20,641 nucleotides of DNA from JBBRWV01 sp038248985 (GTDB taxonomy: Bacteria > Planctomycetota > Phycisphaerae > WQYP01), in contig JBBRWV010000065.1 of NCBI GenBank assembly GCA_038248985.1, positions 1 through 20,641 on the forward strand. The letters are read 5' to 3'. Positions 8,866 through 16,170 of this stretch are shown piece by piece. Numbering within the stretch: the first letter of the stretch is position 1; each line of letters begins with the position of its first letter. The translations under genes were made by a program, and so were the position numbers. The notes below the pieces were generated by a model. It ran no database searches, had not been told where the DNA came from, and saw only the letters and a program-made list of their open reading frames with translations.

Positions 8866-8894
8866 TTGGCTACCCACCCCCAATTTCATACAAT
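8866..8894 (+). promoter_or_regulatory. Promoter of pdhAB (TTGGCT-N17-TACAAT)
   Basis: TTGGCT (8866-8871) and TACAAT (8889-8894) are 17 bp apart, the best sigma70-like pair seen in the window. Transcription would start near 8901, giving a leader of about 145 nt before the GTG at 9047. Computing the match against a matrix trained on this genome would confirm or weaken it. Confidence 0.5.
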
Positions 8895-8959
8895 CTCTGG
8901 ACTCTTCAACGCGCCCGACGGATAACCTCCGCCACCGCGCTGATCTGCAGGATGGGCTT

Positions 8960-8988
8960 GCCGCGGACCCTTTACCAATGCCCGCGGC
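8960..8988 (+). promoter_or_regulatory. Inverted repeat in the pdhA leader
   Basis: GCCGCGG (8960-8966) and CCGCGGC (8982-8988) form a perfect 7-bp all-GC stem with a 15-nt loop, in the predicted leader and 58 nt before the GTG. No known riboswitch pattern is recognised and no T-run follows. It may be an incidental hairpin in GC-rich DNA. Confidence 0.25.
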
Positions 8989-9046
8989 GATCACTTGTGC
9001 CGATTCCCCGCCAACCAGCGGCGTCGGCCCAGAAAGGACGAAACGC

Positions 9047-10069
9047 GTGACCACTGTTGCCGATTCCCACTCCACCAAAATCGAACCCTCGCCCTCCCAA
9101 ATGATCGAATGGTATCGACAAATGTCGCTCATCCGCCAGTTCGAAGTCAAATGTGCCCAATCCTATCAACAGCAAAAAGTCGGTGGCTTCTGCCATCTCT
9201 ACGTCGGCCAGGAAGCCGTCGCCGTCGGCTCCATCGCCGCCGCACGCCCCCAAGACTACATCATCACCGCCTATCGCGACCACGGCCACGCCATCGCCAA
9301 AGGCATGGAAATCGCCCCCCTCTTCGCCGAACTCTACGGCAAACTCTCCGGATGCTCCCACGGCAAGGGCGGCTCCATGCACTTCTTCGATGCTAAAAAG
9401 AACTTCTTCGGCGGACACGCCATCGTCGGCGGTCACATCCCCCTCGCCGTCGGACTCGGCTGGGCCGCCAAGTACCGCAAGGAAGATCGCGTCACCCTCT
9501 GCTACTTCGGCGACGGCGCCATCAACCAGGGATCCTTCCACGAAGCCCTCAACCTCGCTGGCCTCTATAAACTCCCCTGCATCTTCATGGTCGAAAACAA
9601 CGGCTACGGAATGGGCACCCACCTCCACCGCGCCTCCGCCGTCACCGACCTCAAACTCCGCACCGGCGACGCCTACAACATCCCCGGCAAAGAAGTCGAT
9701 GGCATGGACTGCCTGGCCATGTACAACATGACCCGCGACTGCATCGAATACTGCCGCGCCGGCAACGGCTCCATGTTCCTCGAAGTCAAAACCTATCGTT
9801 ACCGCGGCCACTCCATGTCCGATCCCCAGAAATACCGCACCAAGGAAGAAGTCACCAAGTTCCAGGAGCACGACCCCATCGGCCGCCTCGAAAAACTCCT
9901 CCGCGAGAAAAACCACATCGACGAAGCCAAGTTCAACGCCATCAACGAAGAAATCCACGCCCAGGTCGAATCCGCCCACGCCGCCGCCGACGCCGCCCCC
10001 TTCCCCCCCCTCGACGATGTCTGGCGCGACGTCTACGCCAACCCCTTCCCCCCCTACCTCTCCCGTTAA
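9047..10069 (+). CDS. pdhA: Pyruvate dehydrogenase-type E1 component, alpha subunit
   Basis: This 340-aa thiamine diphosphate-dependent subunit decarboxylates a 2-oxo acid and passes the acyl group to the E2 lipoyl domain, with the beta subunit encoded just downstream. It has 'MHFFDAKKNFFGGHAIVGGH', the ThDP-binding motif GDGAINQGSFHEALNLAGLY (from 155) that ends at NN (184-185), and 'YRGHSMSDPQKYR', the classic phosphorylation-loop region. These favour pyruvate over branched-chain substrates. A GTG at 9047 is chosen because AAAGGA (9033-9038) sits 8 bases before it; the frame is open to an ATG at 8978, which would place this SD inside the coding region. E2 and E3 genes are not in the window. 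Confidence 0.93.
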   Translation: MTTVADSHSTKIEPSPSQMIEWYRQMSLIRQFEVKCAQSYQQQKVGGFCHLYVGQEAVAVGSIAAARPQDYIITAYRDHGHAIAKGMEIAPLFAELYGKLSGCSHGKGGSMHFFDAKKNFFGGHAIVGGHIPLAVGLGWAAKYRKEDRVTLCYFGDGAINQGSFHEALNLAGLYKLPCIFMVENNGYGMGTHLHRASAVTDLKLRTGDAYNIPGKEVDGMDCLAMYNMTRDCIEYCRAGNGSMFLEVKTYRYRGHSMSDPQKYRTKEEVTKFQEHDPIGRLEKLLREKNHIDEAKFNAINEEIHAQVESAHAAADAAPFPPLDDVWRDVYANPFPPYLSR

Positions 10070-10076
10070 ATAACCC

Positions 10077-10110
10077 TTGGCAATTGGAAATTGGCGGTGT
10101 TTAATTGCCA
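10077..10110. repeat. Tandem heptamers (TTGGCAA family) between pdhA and pdhB
   Basis: TTGGCAA (10077-10083), TTGGAAA (10084-10090) and TTGGCGG (10091-10097) are three head-to-tail heptamers, and an inverted TTGCCAG begins at 10104. The same word family in the opposite orientation occurs at 17255-17282 and, degenerately, at 17314-17342. It is unrelated to the coding sequences around it and lies in a 97-bp intergenic gap within an apparent operon. Confidence 0.6.
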
Positions 10111-10166
10111 GTTTTCTCACTCTTATTTTCCCAACTGCTTGCACTCAGAAAACAAGGATCCTCAAA

Positions 10167-11153
10167 ATGGCCCTCATTCAATTCCGCGAAGCTCTCAACC
10201 AAGCCATGTGCGAAGAATTCGATCTCAACCCCGATGTCTTCCTCATCGGCGAAGAAGTCGCCGAATACGATGGTGCCTACAAAGTCTCCCAGGGCATGCT
10301 CGCCAAGTATGGCCCGATGCGCGTCGTCGACGCACCCATCTCCGAGTGCGGATTCGCCGGGCTCGGCATCGGTGCCGCCATGGTCGGCATGCGCCCCATC
10401 GTCGAATTCATGACCTTCTCCTTCTCCCTCGTCGCCTTCGACCAGGTCGTCAACAACGCCCCCAAAATGTTCAATATGTCCGGCGGTCAACTCTCCGTCC
10501 CCATCGTCTTCCGCGGCATCTCCGGCCCCGGCCAGCAGCTCGCCGCCACCCACTCCTGGTCGGTCGAAGCCCTCTACACCCACGTCCCCGGCCTCAAAGT
10601 CGTCGTCCCGACCACCCCCTATGACGCCAAGGGCCTCCTCAAAACCGCCATCCGCGATCCCGATCCCGTCATCTTCCTCGAAAACGAGGCCCTTTACGGC
10701 AACAAGGGCGAAGTCCCCGACGGCGAACTCCTCATCCCCTTCGGCAAGGCCGACGTCAAACGCGAAGGCACCGACTGCACCGTCGTTGCCTGGGGCCAGG
10801 GCTGCCTCGCCGCACTCAGCGCCGCCGACCAACTCCATAAAGACCACGGCATCAACGTCGAAGTCCTCGACCCCCGCACCCTCCGCCCCCTCGACCTCCC
10901 CGCCATCCTCAAATCCATCCGCAAAACCGGCTACCTCGTCACCGTCGAAACCGGCTACCCCACCTGCGGCATCGGCGCTGAAATCATCACCCAGGTCGTT
11001 GAACACGCCATGGACGATCTCGACAACCATCCCATCCGCGTCACCTCTCTCGACGTCCCCATTCCCTACTCCAAACCCCTCCTCCACCACGTAGTCCCCG
11101 GTGCCACCCGCGTCGCCGAAGCCATCAAAAAAGCCATCTACTTCACCGAGTGA
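10167..11153 (+). CDS. pdhB: Pyruvate dehydrogenase-type E1 component, beta subunit
   Basis: This 328-aa partner of PdhA forms the alpha2beta2 E1 enzyme. It has the E1-beta features 'FLIGEEVAEYDGAYKVSQGM', 'RVVDAPISECGFAGLGIGAA', 'MRPIVEFMTFSFSLVAFDQV' and the C-terminal ThDP/transketolase-C segment 'VEVLDPRTLRPLDLPAILKS', then 'VTVETGYPTCGIGAEI'. The aspartate-rich 'EVLDPRTLRPLD' is near-universal in the family. The ATG at 10167 has AAGGAT (10154-10159), spacing 7. The open frame runs back to 10077 (no SD, and it would start in the heptamer repeats). No promoter was seen between the two genes, so they probably share the pdhA transcript. Confidence 0.93.
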   Translation: MALIQFREALNQAMCEEFDLNPDVFLIGEEVAEYDGAYKVSQGMLAKYGPMRVVDAPISECGFAGLGIGAAMVGMRPIVEFMTFSFSLVAFDQVVNNAPKMFNMSGGQLSVPIVFRGISGPGQQLAATHSWSVEALYTHVPGLKVVVPTTPYDAKGLLKTAIRDPDPVIFLENEALYGNKGEVPDGELLIPFGKADVKREGTDCTVVAWGQGCLAALSAADQLHKDHGINVEVLDPRTLRPLDLPAILKSIRKTGYLVTVETGYPTCGIGAEIITQVVEHAMDDLDNHPIRVTSLDVPIPYSKPLLHHVVPGATRVAEAIKKAIYFTE

Positions 11154-11311
11154 AGCGGCACTCCGTCGGCGTCATCCCCACGTCGCGATTGGCAAATCTG
11201 CGACTCCTCCATCCTCAAACAATCCTCCACCGCCCCACGGCACGCCCCACAATAACTCCTCGGCGCGCCGCCGCGCGCTTCAGTTCTCAAGACTCCCTCC
11301 GCTTCACGCGG

Positions 11312-11317
11312 TATACT
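11312..11317 (+). promoter_or_regulatory. -10 hexamer TATACT directly upstream of MNT remnant
   Basis: TATACT ends 7 nt before the ATG at 11325, so a transcript would begin at or near the start codon. No -35 was recognised at 16-18 bp. Confidence 0.4.
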
Positions 11318-11324
11318 CTCCTCC

Positions 11325-11543
11325 ATGTTGCCCGCAATTGAACAAAATACCGCGAATCACCACGACCTCTGCCGCAGGTACGACGTGCAGCGCTTGAATG
11401 TTTTTGGCTCCGCCACGACCGACCGATTCGACCCCTCGCACAGCGACCTCGCCTTCGTTGTCGAGTTCCACAACTTCCACGTCTCCAATGCCGCCGACCG
11501 TTTCCCCGGCTTGCTCGTGGATATCGAACACCTCGTCCTTTGA
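11325..11543 (+). pseudogene. MNT-type nucleotidyltransferase (MntA-like), degenerate and truncated
   Basis: The 72-aa reading frame begins like the MNT/KNTase-type antitoxins: 'LCRRYDVQRLNVFGSATTDR', then F-D-P, then 'SHSDLAFVVEF'. The normal motif is GS-x10-D-x-D. Here G28 and S29 and the first Asp (D41) are present, but the second metal-binding Asp is Ala43. The protein continues 'ADRFPGLLVDIEHLVL' and stops where family members normally continue for 25-40 residues (GRPVDLV...); no such sequence was found in another frame downstream. It is therefore likely an inactive relic of an MNT/HEPN toxin-antitoxin pair; no HEPN gene is next to it. A -10-like TATACT ends 7 nt before the ATG. Confidence 0.6.
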
Positions 11544-11642
11544 ACTATCACGGTTACTTCCGCCATAGCCGCCATCCAGTTTCATAAAATCCGCGCTGAA
11601 TACTGCCCATCCCCCTTTCCCTCCTCTCAAAGGATCCCCCGA

Positions 11643-13076
11643 ATGAACCCCACCCTCGCCCCGTCTCTCCCCTCCCTCCTCCCCGCGCTCGAAAAAACCT
11701 TCTCCCTCGCCGAGCAGAAAATCAACCTCCTCCACCAATCCTGGAACCCCAAAAACGGCACGCCCGTCTTCACCGTCAACGGTCGCTACTCCTCCCGCGG
11801 CTGGACTGAGTGGACCCAGGGCTTCCAGTTCGGCATGCCCCTCCTCACCTTCGACGCCACCGCCAATAAAAAAATGCTCGAACTCGGCGGCTCTCAAACC
11901 CTCCAACACATGCTCCCCCACGTCACCCACACCGGCGTACACGATCACGGCTTCAATAACATCTCCACCTACGGCAACCTCCGCCGACTCCTCCGCGAAG
12001 GCCGCTTTCCCGGCGACTACTGGCAGGAACAAACCTACGCCACCGCCCTCAAATGCTCCGGCGCCGTTCAGGCCATGCGCTGGTCCGGCATCAACGCGTC
12101 CGTCCCCTCGTCTCACTCCGCCAACGCCACCCAGCTCGGACACATCTACTCCTTCAACGGTCCCCACTCCCTCTTCGTCGACACCATCCGCACCACCCGC
12201 AGCCTCAGCCTCGCCTGGCAACTCGGCCACGTCCTCATGCATGAAAACGACAAAAAAGCCTCCCTCCTCAAACGCTCCGTCCTCCACGGCCTCGCCACCT
12301 CCCAGTACGTCGTCTTCCACGGAGACTCCTCCCACTCCTACGACATCCCCGGACGCACCGCCCACGAAGCCCTCTTCAACCGCAACGACGGCAACTTCCG
12401 CTCCCGCTCCACCCAGCAAGGCTACTCCCCCTTCTCCACCTGGACCCGCGGCCTCGCCTGGGCCATCCTCGGCTTCGCCGAACAACTGGAATTCTTCCGC
12501 ACCATTTCCCCCTCCACCTTCCAATCCGAAGTCGGCCTCGAAAAATCTGCCGTCCTCGCCGTGTACGAAAATTGCGCCCGCCAAACCGCCGACCACTACA
12601 TTCACGACGTCACCTTCGCCGACGGCATCCCCTACTGGGACGACGGCGCCCCCAACATCCCCCACGAAATCAACCCCGCCACCGGCCGCCACGTCACCAA
12701 CTACCAATCATCCGCCGACCCCTTCAACCCCCACGAACCCCTCGATTCCTCCGCCGCTGCCATCGCCGCACAGGGCCTCCTCCGCCTCGGCAACTTCCTC
12801 GGCAAATCCCAGGGCAAAACCTACACCCAGGCCGCCCTCCTCATCGCCCAAACCCTCTTTGCCGAACCCTACCTCAGCACCAACCCCAAACACCAGGGAC
12901 TCATCCTCCACAGCATCTACCATCGCCCCAACAACTGGGACTACATTCCCAAGGGCAGCACCGTCCCCCACGGCGAATCCAGCATGTGGGGCGATTACCA
13001 CGCCCTCGAACTCGCCCTCCTCCTCCACCGCGCCATCAAAAAACAAAAATACATCACCTTCTTCGACACCCCCTGA
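11643..13076 (+). CDS. GH88-type unsaturated glucuronyl hydrolase
   Basis: This 477-aa glycosidase of the (alpha/alpha)6-barrel type would cut unsaturated uronic acid from oligosaccharides released by polysaccharide lyases. Visible landmarks are 'GWTEWTQGFQFGM' (53-65), HDHGF (100-104, catalytic Asp D101), D180 in 'SLFVDTIRTTRSLSLAW' (second acidic residue), 'QQGYSPFSTWTRGLAWAILG' (258-277), 'DGIPYWDDGAP' (327-337), 'LDSSAAAIAAQGLL' (367-380) and C-terminal 'GESSMWGDYHALE' (444-456). It is about 80-100 residues longer than usual bacterial UGLs and no signal peptide is visible, suggesting a cytoplasmic enzyme. The ATG at 11643 has AAAGGA (11629-11634), spacing 8. It stands alone; no polysaccharide lyase or transporter is nearby. 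Confidence 0.85.
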   Translation: MNPTLAPSLPSLLPALEKTFSLAEQKINLLHQSWNPKNGTPVFTVNGRYSSRGWTEWTQGFQFGMPLLTFDATANKKMLELGGSQTLQHMLPHVTHTGVHDHGFNNISTYGNLRRLLREGRFPGDYWQEQTYATALKCSGAVQAMRWSGINASVPSSHSANATQLGHIYSFNGPHSLFVDTIRTTRSLSLAWQLGHVLMHENDKKASLLKRSVLHGLATSQYVVFHGDSSHSYDIPGRTAHEALFNRNDGNFRSRSTQQGYSPFSTWTRGLAWAILGFAEQLEFFRTISPSTFQSEVGLEKSAVLAVYENCARQTADHYIHDVTFADGIPYWDDGAPNIPHEINPATGRHVTNYQSSADPFNPHEPLDSSAAAIAAQGLLRLGNFLGKSQGKTYTQAALLIAQTLFAEPYLSTNPKHQGLILHSIYHRPNNWDYIPKGSTVPHGESSMWGDYHALELALLLHRAIKKQKYITFFDTP

Positions 13077-13100
13077 CCCCCTGCCCCCGGCCCCTCCGTC

Positions 13101-13700
13101 CTACTGATACCGATATCGCTTCAACATCCCCTCAATCTCCTTTATCCCCGCCTCATGCACCGTCTTGCTCTTCTTCAAATACGCCTTTAACTCCCCATCC
13201 TTCACGCGCGGCAAAACCGCCTCCACCAAACACACTTGCCACACATAATCATGATACATATTCATCAGCATGTCCCGTTGAAAATCCGCGCGCTCCGCCA
13301 CCCGCGTTTTGGCCTCCTCCCGCCCTTCCATCATCTTGAGCGATCGCCCATACGCATCATCGCTGTACCGATGCGTCAAACTCACATTTTGCTTCTTCGC
13401 CCACCCCTTCAACTCCCCCAACAGTTCCTTCTGCTGCACCCCCATGTTTGCATAAAAACCCTTAAACTGCGGATCAATCCCCCGCAGAGGCGTACTCACA
13501 TACCACGCCAACTGCGTCTTCTCACCATGCGACTTCGCCATATCTGCCAGCACCTCCCGCAACTCCGGCTCCCCTTCCGCGATTCCCACTAGCTTCATCT
13601 CCTCCCCACTCTTCACTCCCACCTTTTCACACCCAGCCCCCATAGCCCCTGCCAAAACCAAAAGACTCACCAAAACCCCGCGCATTCTGAATCGCCGCAT
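13101..13700 (-). CDS. Putative lipoprotein, DUF4142-like
   Basis: This 199-aa protein starts at ATG 13700, preceded by GGAGGG eight bases upstream (the frame is open to 13733 without SD). The N-terminus MRRFRMRGVLVSLLVLAGAM then GAGC (C24) has a basic head, a hydrophobic core and a near-lipobox (Gly-Ala-Gly-Cys, missing the usual Leu at -3), so lipidation is probable but not sure. The rest is helical; 'FQRDMLMNMYHDYVWQVCLV' and 'GELKAYLKKSKTVHEAGIKE' follow the pattern of DUF4142 (Fe-coordination-like four-helix bundle seen in envelope proteins); the match is weak. It lies 50 bp downstream of dapA, so it may be cotranscribed, though the functions are unrelated. Confidence 0.65.
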   Translation of the reverse strand: MRRFRMRGVLVSLLVLAGAMGAGCEKVGVKSGEEMKLVGIAEGEPELREVLADMAKSHGEKTQLAWYVSTPLRGIDPQFKGFYANMGVQQKELLGELKGWAKKQNVSLTHRYSDDAYGRSLKMMEGREEAKTRVAERADFQRDMLMNMYHDYVWQVCLVEAVLPRVKDGELKAYLKKSKTVHEAGIKEIEGMLKRYRYQ

Positions 13701-13750
13701 AGTAAAACCCTCCAAAAAATTCACCAACTCCACTTAACCATATCACACAC

Positions 13751-14635
13751 TCACGCTCGATTATCCTCCATCAACCCCGCATTCAGCAACGCCATCCGAA
13801 TCACACCCCGCGCCTCGGCACTCACTTCGCACAACGGCAGCCGCATCTCCCCCGTGTCGCGCCCCAGCATCTCCATCGCACATTTCACCCCCATCGGATT
13901 CCCTTCGACAAACAGCGACTTGATCAACTCAAAATACCGCAGATGTATCGCCCGCGCCCCCGCCAGATCACCCCCCAGCCCCGCATCCACCATCTGCCGA
14001 ATCTGCTTCGGAATAATATTCGTCGCCACGCTGATCACCCCTACACCCCCCACCGCCAGCATCGGCAACGTCAGCGAATCATCCCCTGACAGCACCGGAA
14101 ATCCCGCTGCGCATAACTCACTCGCGCTATCCAAACTCCCCGTCGCCTCCTTCATCGCCACAATATTCTTGAAATCCCGCGCCAGCCGCAGCACCGTCGC
14201 GTTGCTCATCGTAATCCCCGTCCGACCCGGAATATTATACAGCACGATCGGCAAATCCACCGCCCGCGCAATCGCCTCGAAATGACGGTACAAACCTTCC
14301 TGCGTCGGCTTGTTGTAATACGGATTCACAATCAGCGCCGCATCCGCCCCCGCCTTCTTCGCAAACCGCGTCAAATCCACCGCCTCCTCCGTCGCGTTGC
14401 TCCCCGTCCCCGCGATCACCTTCATCCCCGTCCCCCGCGCCGCCTTCACCGCCACCTCGATCACCTCATGATGCTCCTCATGTGACACCGTCGGCGACTC
14501 CCCCGTAGTCCCCACCGGAATAATCCCCTGCGTCCCCCCTTCCGCCTGGAACCCAATCTGCTTCTCCAACGCCGTCCGATCAAATGCCCCGTTCCGAAAA
14601 GGTGTCACCAGCGCCGTCATCGATCCGCGAAACAT
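13751..14635 (-). CDS. dapA: 4-hydroxy-tetrahydrodipicolinate synthase
   Basis: This 294-aa enzyme condenses pyruvate with aspartate semialdehyde in the cytoplasm, the first step of the lysine/meso-diaminopimelate branch. It has GTTGES (42-47, with the proton-relay threonines), Y107 in 'NPYYNKP', Y133 in 'LYNIPGRTG', R138, and the Schiff-base lysine K162 in 'AMKEATGSL'; 'SGDDSLTLPMLAVGGVGVIS' completes the family signature. Length is normal (about 290). The start has GGAG nine bases upstream and it is divergent from ispG, 170 bp apart. Confidence 0.95.
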   Translation of the reverse strand: MFRGSMTALVTPFRNGAFDRTALEKQIGFQAEGGTQGIIPVGTTGESPTVSHEEHHEVIEVAVKAARGTGMKVIAGTGSNATEEAVDLTRFAKKAGADAALIVNPYYNKPTQEGLYRHFEAIARAVDLPIVLYNIPGRTGITMSNATVLRLARDFKNIVAMKEATGSLDSASELCAAGFPVLSGDDSLTLPMLAVGGVGVISVATNIIPKQIRQMVDAGLGGDLAGARAIHLRYFELIKSLFVEGNPMGVKCAMEMLGRDTGEMRLPLCEVSAEARGVIRMALLNAGLMEDNRA

Positions 14636-14680
14636 GTCCCAAACTCCAAAGACGAATCACCAACCCATTTTCAGACCCCC

Positions 14681-14710
14681 AATTGTAGCAGACAAATCCC
14701 CGCAGCGCAA
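14681..14710 (-). promoter_or_regulatory. Probable dapA promoter (TTGCGC-N18-TACAAT)
   Basis: On the minus strand TTGCGC (14710-14705) and TACAAT (14686-14681) are 18 bp apart, which predicts transcription from about 14674 and a leader of about 40 nt. Confidence 0.35.
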
Positions 14711-14737
14711 TTCTCCTTCGTCCCCTCCTTTCTCGTA

Positions 14738-14766
14738 TGTTTTCCATCCCCATTATCCGGTACAAT
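14738..14766 (+). promoter_or_regulatory. Probable ispG promoter (TACAAT at 14761-14766)
   Basis: TACAAT fits the -10 consensus; the -35 (TGTTTT, 14738-14743, 17 bp) is poor. The predicted leader is about 33 nt and includes the SD AGGAG. The distance to the oppositely oriented dapA -10 is about 75 bp. Confidence 0.35.
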
Positions 14767-14805
14767 GGCTCACTGTATTCCACCCGATACCCAGGAGCCT
14801 CCCTC

Positions 14806-16053
<1,248 letters not shown>

Positions 16054-16063
16054 GCGTGCGGAT

Positions 16064-16086
16064 GGGGGTTTGGGAGGGGATTTGGG
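16064..16086 (+). other. G-quadruplex-type motif in the convergent gap
   Basis: Four G-runs (GGGGG, GGG, GGGG, GGG) are separated by loops of 3, 1 and 4 nt on the + strand, immediately after the ispG stop. This fits the standard G3+N1-7 definition. The reason may simply be the G-rich side of the skew switch. Confidence 0.5.
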
Positions 16087-16126
16087 AGGTGTCTTTGCAA
16101 CTGGGCGAGCAAGAATGCCAAATGCA

Positions 16127-16162
16127 GGGGCAAAAGAGAGAGAGCCGTGGCACTCTTGCCCC
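16127..16162. terminator. Hairpin between convergent ispG and AAA_25 gene
   Basis: GGGGCAA (16127-16133, followed after a two-base AA bulge by GAG) pairs with CTCTTGCCCC (16153-16162), leaving a loop of about 14 nt. It lies 74 bp past the ispG stop and 9 bp past the AAA stop (16171). T-rich runs are short on both sides, so it may act as a weak bidirectional terminator. Confidence 0.45.
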
Positions 16163-16170
16163 CCCATTTG

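Noticed and set aside
11261..11280. GC-rich hairpin after pdhB (GCGCG/CGCGC)
   Set aside because: Only a 5-bp stem with no T-run in extremely GC-rich sequence; too weak to call a terminator.
11304..12707. 467-codon open frame opposite the GH88-type gene
   Set aside because: Gly/Val/Glu-rich shadow; the + strand gene is well supported by motifs and an SD.
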